Source: Odontesthes bonariensis (Eukaryota; Chordata; Actinopteri; Atheriniformes; Atherinopsidae). From it: DNA of 64,000 nucleotides. Within the stretch, counting starts at the first letter, position 1. Each line of letters starts with the position of its first letter. Shown here piece after piece: positions 62,013-64,000 of the stretch. Both the position numbers and the translations under genes were made by a program. The stretch covers positions 25,354,697 through 25,418,696 of the forward strand of contig NC_134509.1 of assembly GCF_027942865.1 (NCBI RefSeq), in the 5' to 3' direction. Under the pieces are notes generated by a model. It did no database searches and was not told where the DNA came from. It was given only the letters and a program-made list of their open reading frames with translations.

Positions 62013-63935
62013 ATGATGCAAGAAATGCTGCTGCGAGTGTTTGTGGTGGCTCTTGGTCTTCTGATGTGTCCGAGAGACGACCCCGGCGTTGATGAATGGG
62101 ATGACATTGTTGCTGTGAGTTTGCAAAAGCATGAGGAAAGGCTGCTGAGAGGAGAAGAGAAACTAGACCAAGTGATAGCACCTGTCAGAGAGAAAATGGC
62201 ACAATCTGAGAAAGGGCCTGAAGATGACATAAATAACAAACCTGAAGATCCGAATCAGTCTGATCAACATGTCAGTAGAAAAGATAAAATGTCAGACTCA
62301 AATGTGACTGACTTTGAACAAGACAGTGCTGACAATAAATTACCAGAAGGACGTTTTATTGATGAATCTGGTCCAAGTCTGCCAGAAAAATATAACGATG
62401 AGTCTGCGACTGCTGTGAAGACTTCACAGATCACACATGAGGAAAACGGAAAAGACATCCTGACTGATAGCTCTACCACAGAGCCTGGCAGACCACAAGG
62501 TAAACACAGGATGCCAGAGGAGGAAATGTTCAGCTCTAAAGAACAAGAAACGCCCCTTTCACACATCCAGACAAAGACAACAGAGAGTGAAACTTCGAAA
62601 AAGAGCATTTCAGAGTGGGAGAAAGAGTTCATCTGGTACATTTGGAACACATTCTCCATCTTTTCTATGATCCGCTTCTTGAAGAAATACCTAATTAGAA
62701 ATTCCCAAACGAAACGAGAGGTAACAAGGGCCTTCCCGGTGATCTGTACTGCTGATGAAGTATTGCTGCTCAACGTTGACACTCTGCAGCATTTTCATGC
62801 TAAATGTGTTAAAGTCTCAAATGAGAAGAAGTGGAGGAAGGATGAGTTTTTGGAAGGATTTGCAAACGATCTCTTAGAGGCCATGAGAAGTATCTGTGAA
62901 AAAGATGGTAGTATGGTGATTGAGGACTTTCAGATGGTGAATACATGCAATATTATAGTTAATTTTACTCCACCTGAGCCTTATGAGTTTCAGTGTTTGT
63001 TCTGGAACAACCGGGCAAACGACCCGTTGTTGGATACGGAAGTCAGTGGTCAAATAAAATTGGTGGAAGGCAAGAAAATATCAAATGGCTGCCCCTGTCA
63101 GTCCTCTGATGCAGATGATGACATGGTTTGCCTGCTGCATAGTGAGAGCGAGATAGTAAAGACAAAAGTAGCAGATGTTTGTGATGGCCCACTGTGCTCT
63201 AGGAGCACTCCTCTCCTGTCAAAATCACAGGTTACCAGATGGTTTCAGAGCACTCTTAAACAAGCATGGGCACTGATTTCACACAAGTATGAATTTGAGC
63301 TCAACATTCGCTACATTGAGGCTCCAGGTGCTCTGGTGATTCGATTCAGATCAGGGAAAAAGATTAACTTCAGTATAAATCCAGTGGTTAAATTCAGCAC
63401 CGACGCTCATTTCTTCATTACACCCTGGTCCCCCAAGGATTTGGATACTTTCTGGACACTCTCACTGACCATCTACGAGGACCGACTCTTAGAACAGCTC
63501 TCTAAAGGCCTTCCTGAAAACTCTTGCCACAATCAAACTCTTGAAATTGCATGTTTCCTGCACAAGAGACAGACAGCTTTGTCAGGAAGTACAGCTCTGA
63601 AAGATTTCCATTACAAAGCTGCACTACTGCACCTTCTGCTTCTGAACAAAAAGCCATCAGCGTGGGGACCAGACAATGTGGCCTTCAGGCTACGGGACTT
63701 GCTGGCCTTTATGGAGAAAAGCCTTGAGAAAAAACTTCTAAACCATGTTCTCATTGGCAACCCTTTAACTGCGATTATTGAACTGCCCACGGAGTTCACC
63801 AAAGCAAAGCCAGTAAATCTCTTCCATCCCCTTGTGGTGCACAACTGTATATACAAAAATGCTGTCATGCATTTCCAGGAAATGCTTAGAAATGCGCACA
63901 TGCTGATAGATGAATATGTTGCTCAACATACATAA
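62013..63935 (+). CDS. itprip: Inositol 1,4,5-trisphosphate receptor-interacting protein (ITPRIP)
   Basis: ITPRIP (DANGER) is a membrane-associated protein that in mammals binds the IP3 receptor and raises its sensitivity to inhibition by calcium. The coding sequence is one intact exon of 640 residues from the first ATG after a splice acceptor at 62,003; a second ATG (62,016) and a third (62,025) are alternatives. A hydrophobic N-terminal segment (about residues 5-19, 'MLLRVFVVALGLLMC') is followed by a charged, Glu/Asp/Ser-rich region. A second hydrophobic segment lies near 206-228. The Mab-21-type fold runs from about 247 to the end ('FLEGFANDLLEAMRSICEKD', 'VNFTPPEPYEFQ', 'VTRWFQSTLKQAWALISHKYEFEL', 'ALLHLLLLNKKPSAW'). 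Human is 547 residues, and the extra length lies in the acidic N-terminal region. Confidence 0.95.
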   Translation: MMQEMLLRVFVVALGLLMCPRDDPGVDEWDDIVAVSLQKHEERLLRGEEKLDQVIAPVREKMAQSEKGPEDDINNKPEDPNQSDQHVSRKDKMSDSNVTDFEQDSADNKLPEGRFIDESGPSLPEKYNDESATAVKTSQITHEENGKDILTDSSTTEPGRPQGKHRMPEEEMFSSKEQETPLSHIQTKTTESETSKKSISEWEKEFIWYIWNTFSIFSMIRFLKKYLIRNSQTKREVTRAFPVICTADEVLLLNVDTLQHFHAKCVKVSNEKKWRKDEFLEGFANDLLEAMRSICEKDGSMVIEDFQMVNTCNIIVNFTPPEPYEFQCLFWNNRANDPLLDTEVSGQIKLVEGKKISNGCPCQSSDADDDMVCLLHSESEIVKTKVADVCDGPLCSRSTPLLSKSQVTRWFQSTLKQAWALISHKYEFELNIRYIEAPGALVIRFRSGKKINFSINPVVKFSTDAHFFITPWSPKDLDTFWTLSLTIYEDRLLEQLSKGLPENSCHNQTLEIACFLHKRQTALSGSTALKDFHYKAALLHLLLLNKKPSAWGPDNVAFRLRDLLAFMEKSLEKKLLNHVLIGNPLTAIIELPTEFTKAKPVNLFHPLVVHNCIYKNAVMHFQEMLRNAHMLIDEYVAQHT

Positions 63936-64000
63936 GCTACCAACTGCTCCTTTTAATATGTCAGAGTACTGTTTAGAAGTTTGCTTTACATGAAAAGTAT

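Overview
The window is vertebrate nuclear DNA, almost certainly from a ray-finned (teleost) fish. The genes have short GT-AG exons. The proteins are clear vertebrate orthologues. The interspersed repeats (Tc1-like, Tol2-like hAT, Harbinger, L2-type LINE tails, long CA/GT microsatellites) are those typical of teleosts. No bacterial, phage or CRISPR-type content was seen. The order taf5 - atp5mk - pdcd11 - calhm1 - itprip resembles human 10q24.3-q25.1. One RING-finger gene, rnf122-like, sits between pdcd11 and calhm1.

Layout: 1-18,474 holds no gene I can support. It contains microsatellites, a likely SINE, a LINE tail and a few AT-rich blocks that look like conserved non-coding elements. At 18,475-19,177 a hAT element with internal tandem repeats ends about 185 bp before the taf5 start codon. 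taf5 (+, 11 coding exons, 19,362-24,635) encodes the WD40 scaffold of TFIID. atp5mk (-, 25,098-25,362) encodes a 59-residue ATP-synthase subunit and shares a divergent CCAAT/ETS promoter region (about 26.7-27.0 kb) with pdcd11. pdcd11 (+, 35 coding exons, 27,409-39,820) encodes the RRP5 ribosome-biogenesis factor. It ends tail-to-tail with rnf122-like (-, 6 coding exons, 40,885-50,198); their poly(A) signals lie about 30 bp apart. After a repeat-bearing intergenic stretch comes calhm1 (-, 2 coding exons, 54,596-60,012). A single coding exon of itprip (+, 62,013-63,935) follows.

The genes do not form one pathway. taf5 (Pol II initiation), pdcd11 (rRNA processing) and atp5mk (ATP synthase) are housekeeping genes with housekeeping-type promoters. 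calhm1 and itprip both relate to calcium signalling. I reconstructed the splice structures by reading phase-compatible GT-AG junctions, and they give uninterrupted proteins of 750 (TAF5), 59 (ATP5MK), 1813 (PDCD11), 155 (RNF122-like) and 352 (CALHM1) residues.

The most informative non-genic content is a set of transposons whose boundaries can be fixed from target-site duplications. These are a nested hAT-in-Tol2-like-hAT in an rnf122 intron, a hAT at the taf5 promoter, a TTAA-flanked element and a 52-bp retroposon tail in one taf5 intron, an element with a 9-bp duplication filling most of a pdcd11 intron, and a Harbinger-type MITE in the calhm1 intron. I found no convincing new multi-gene system.
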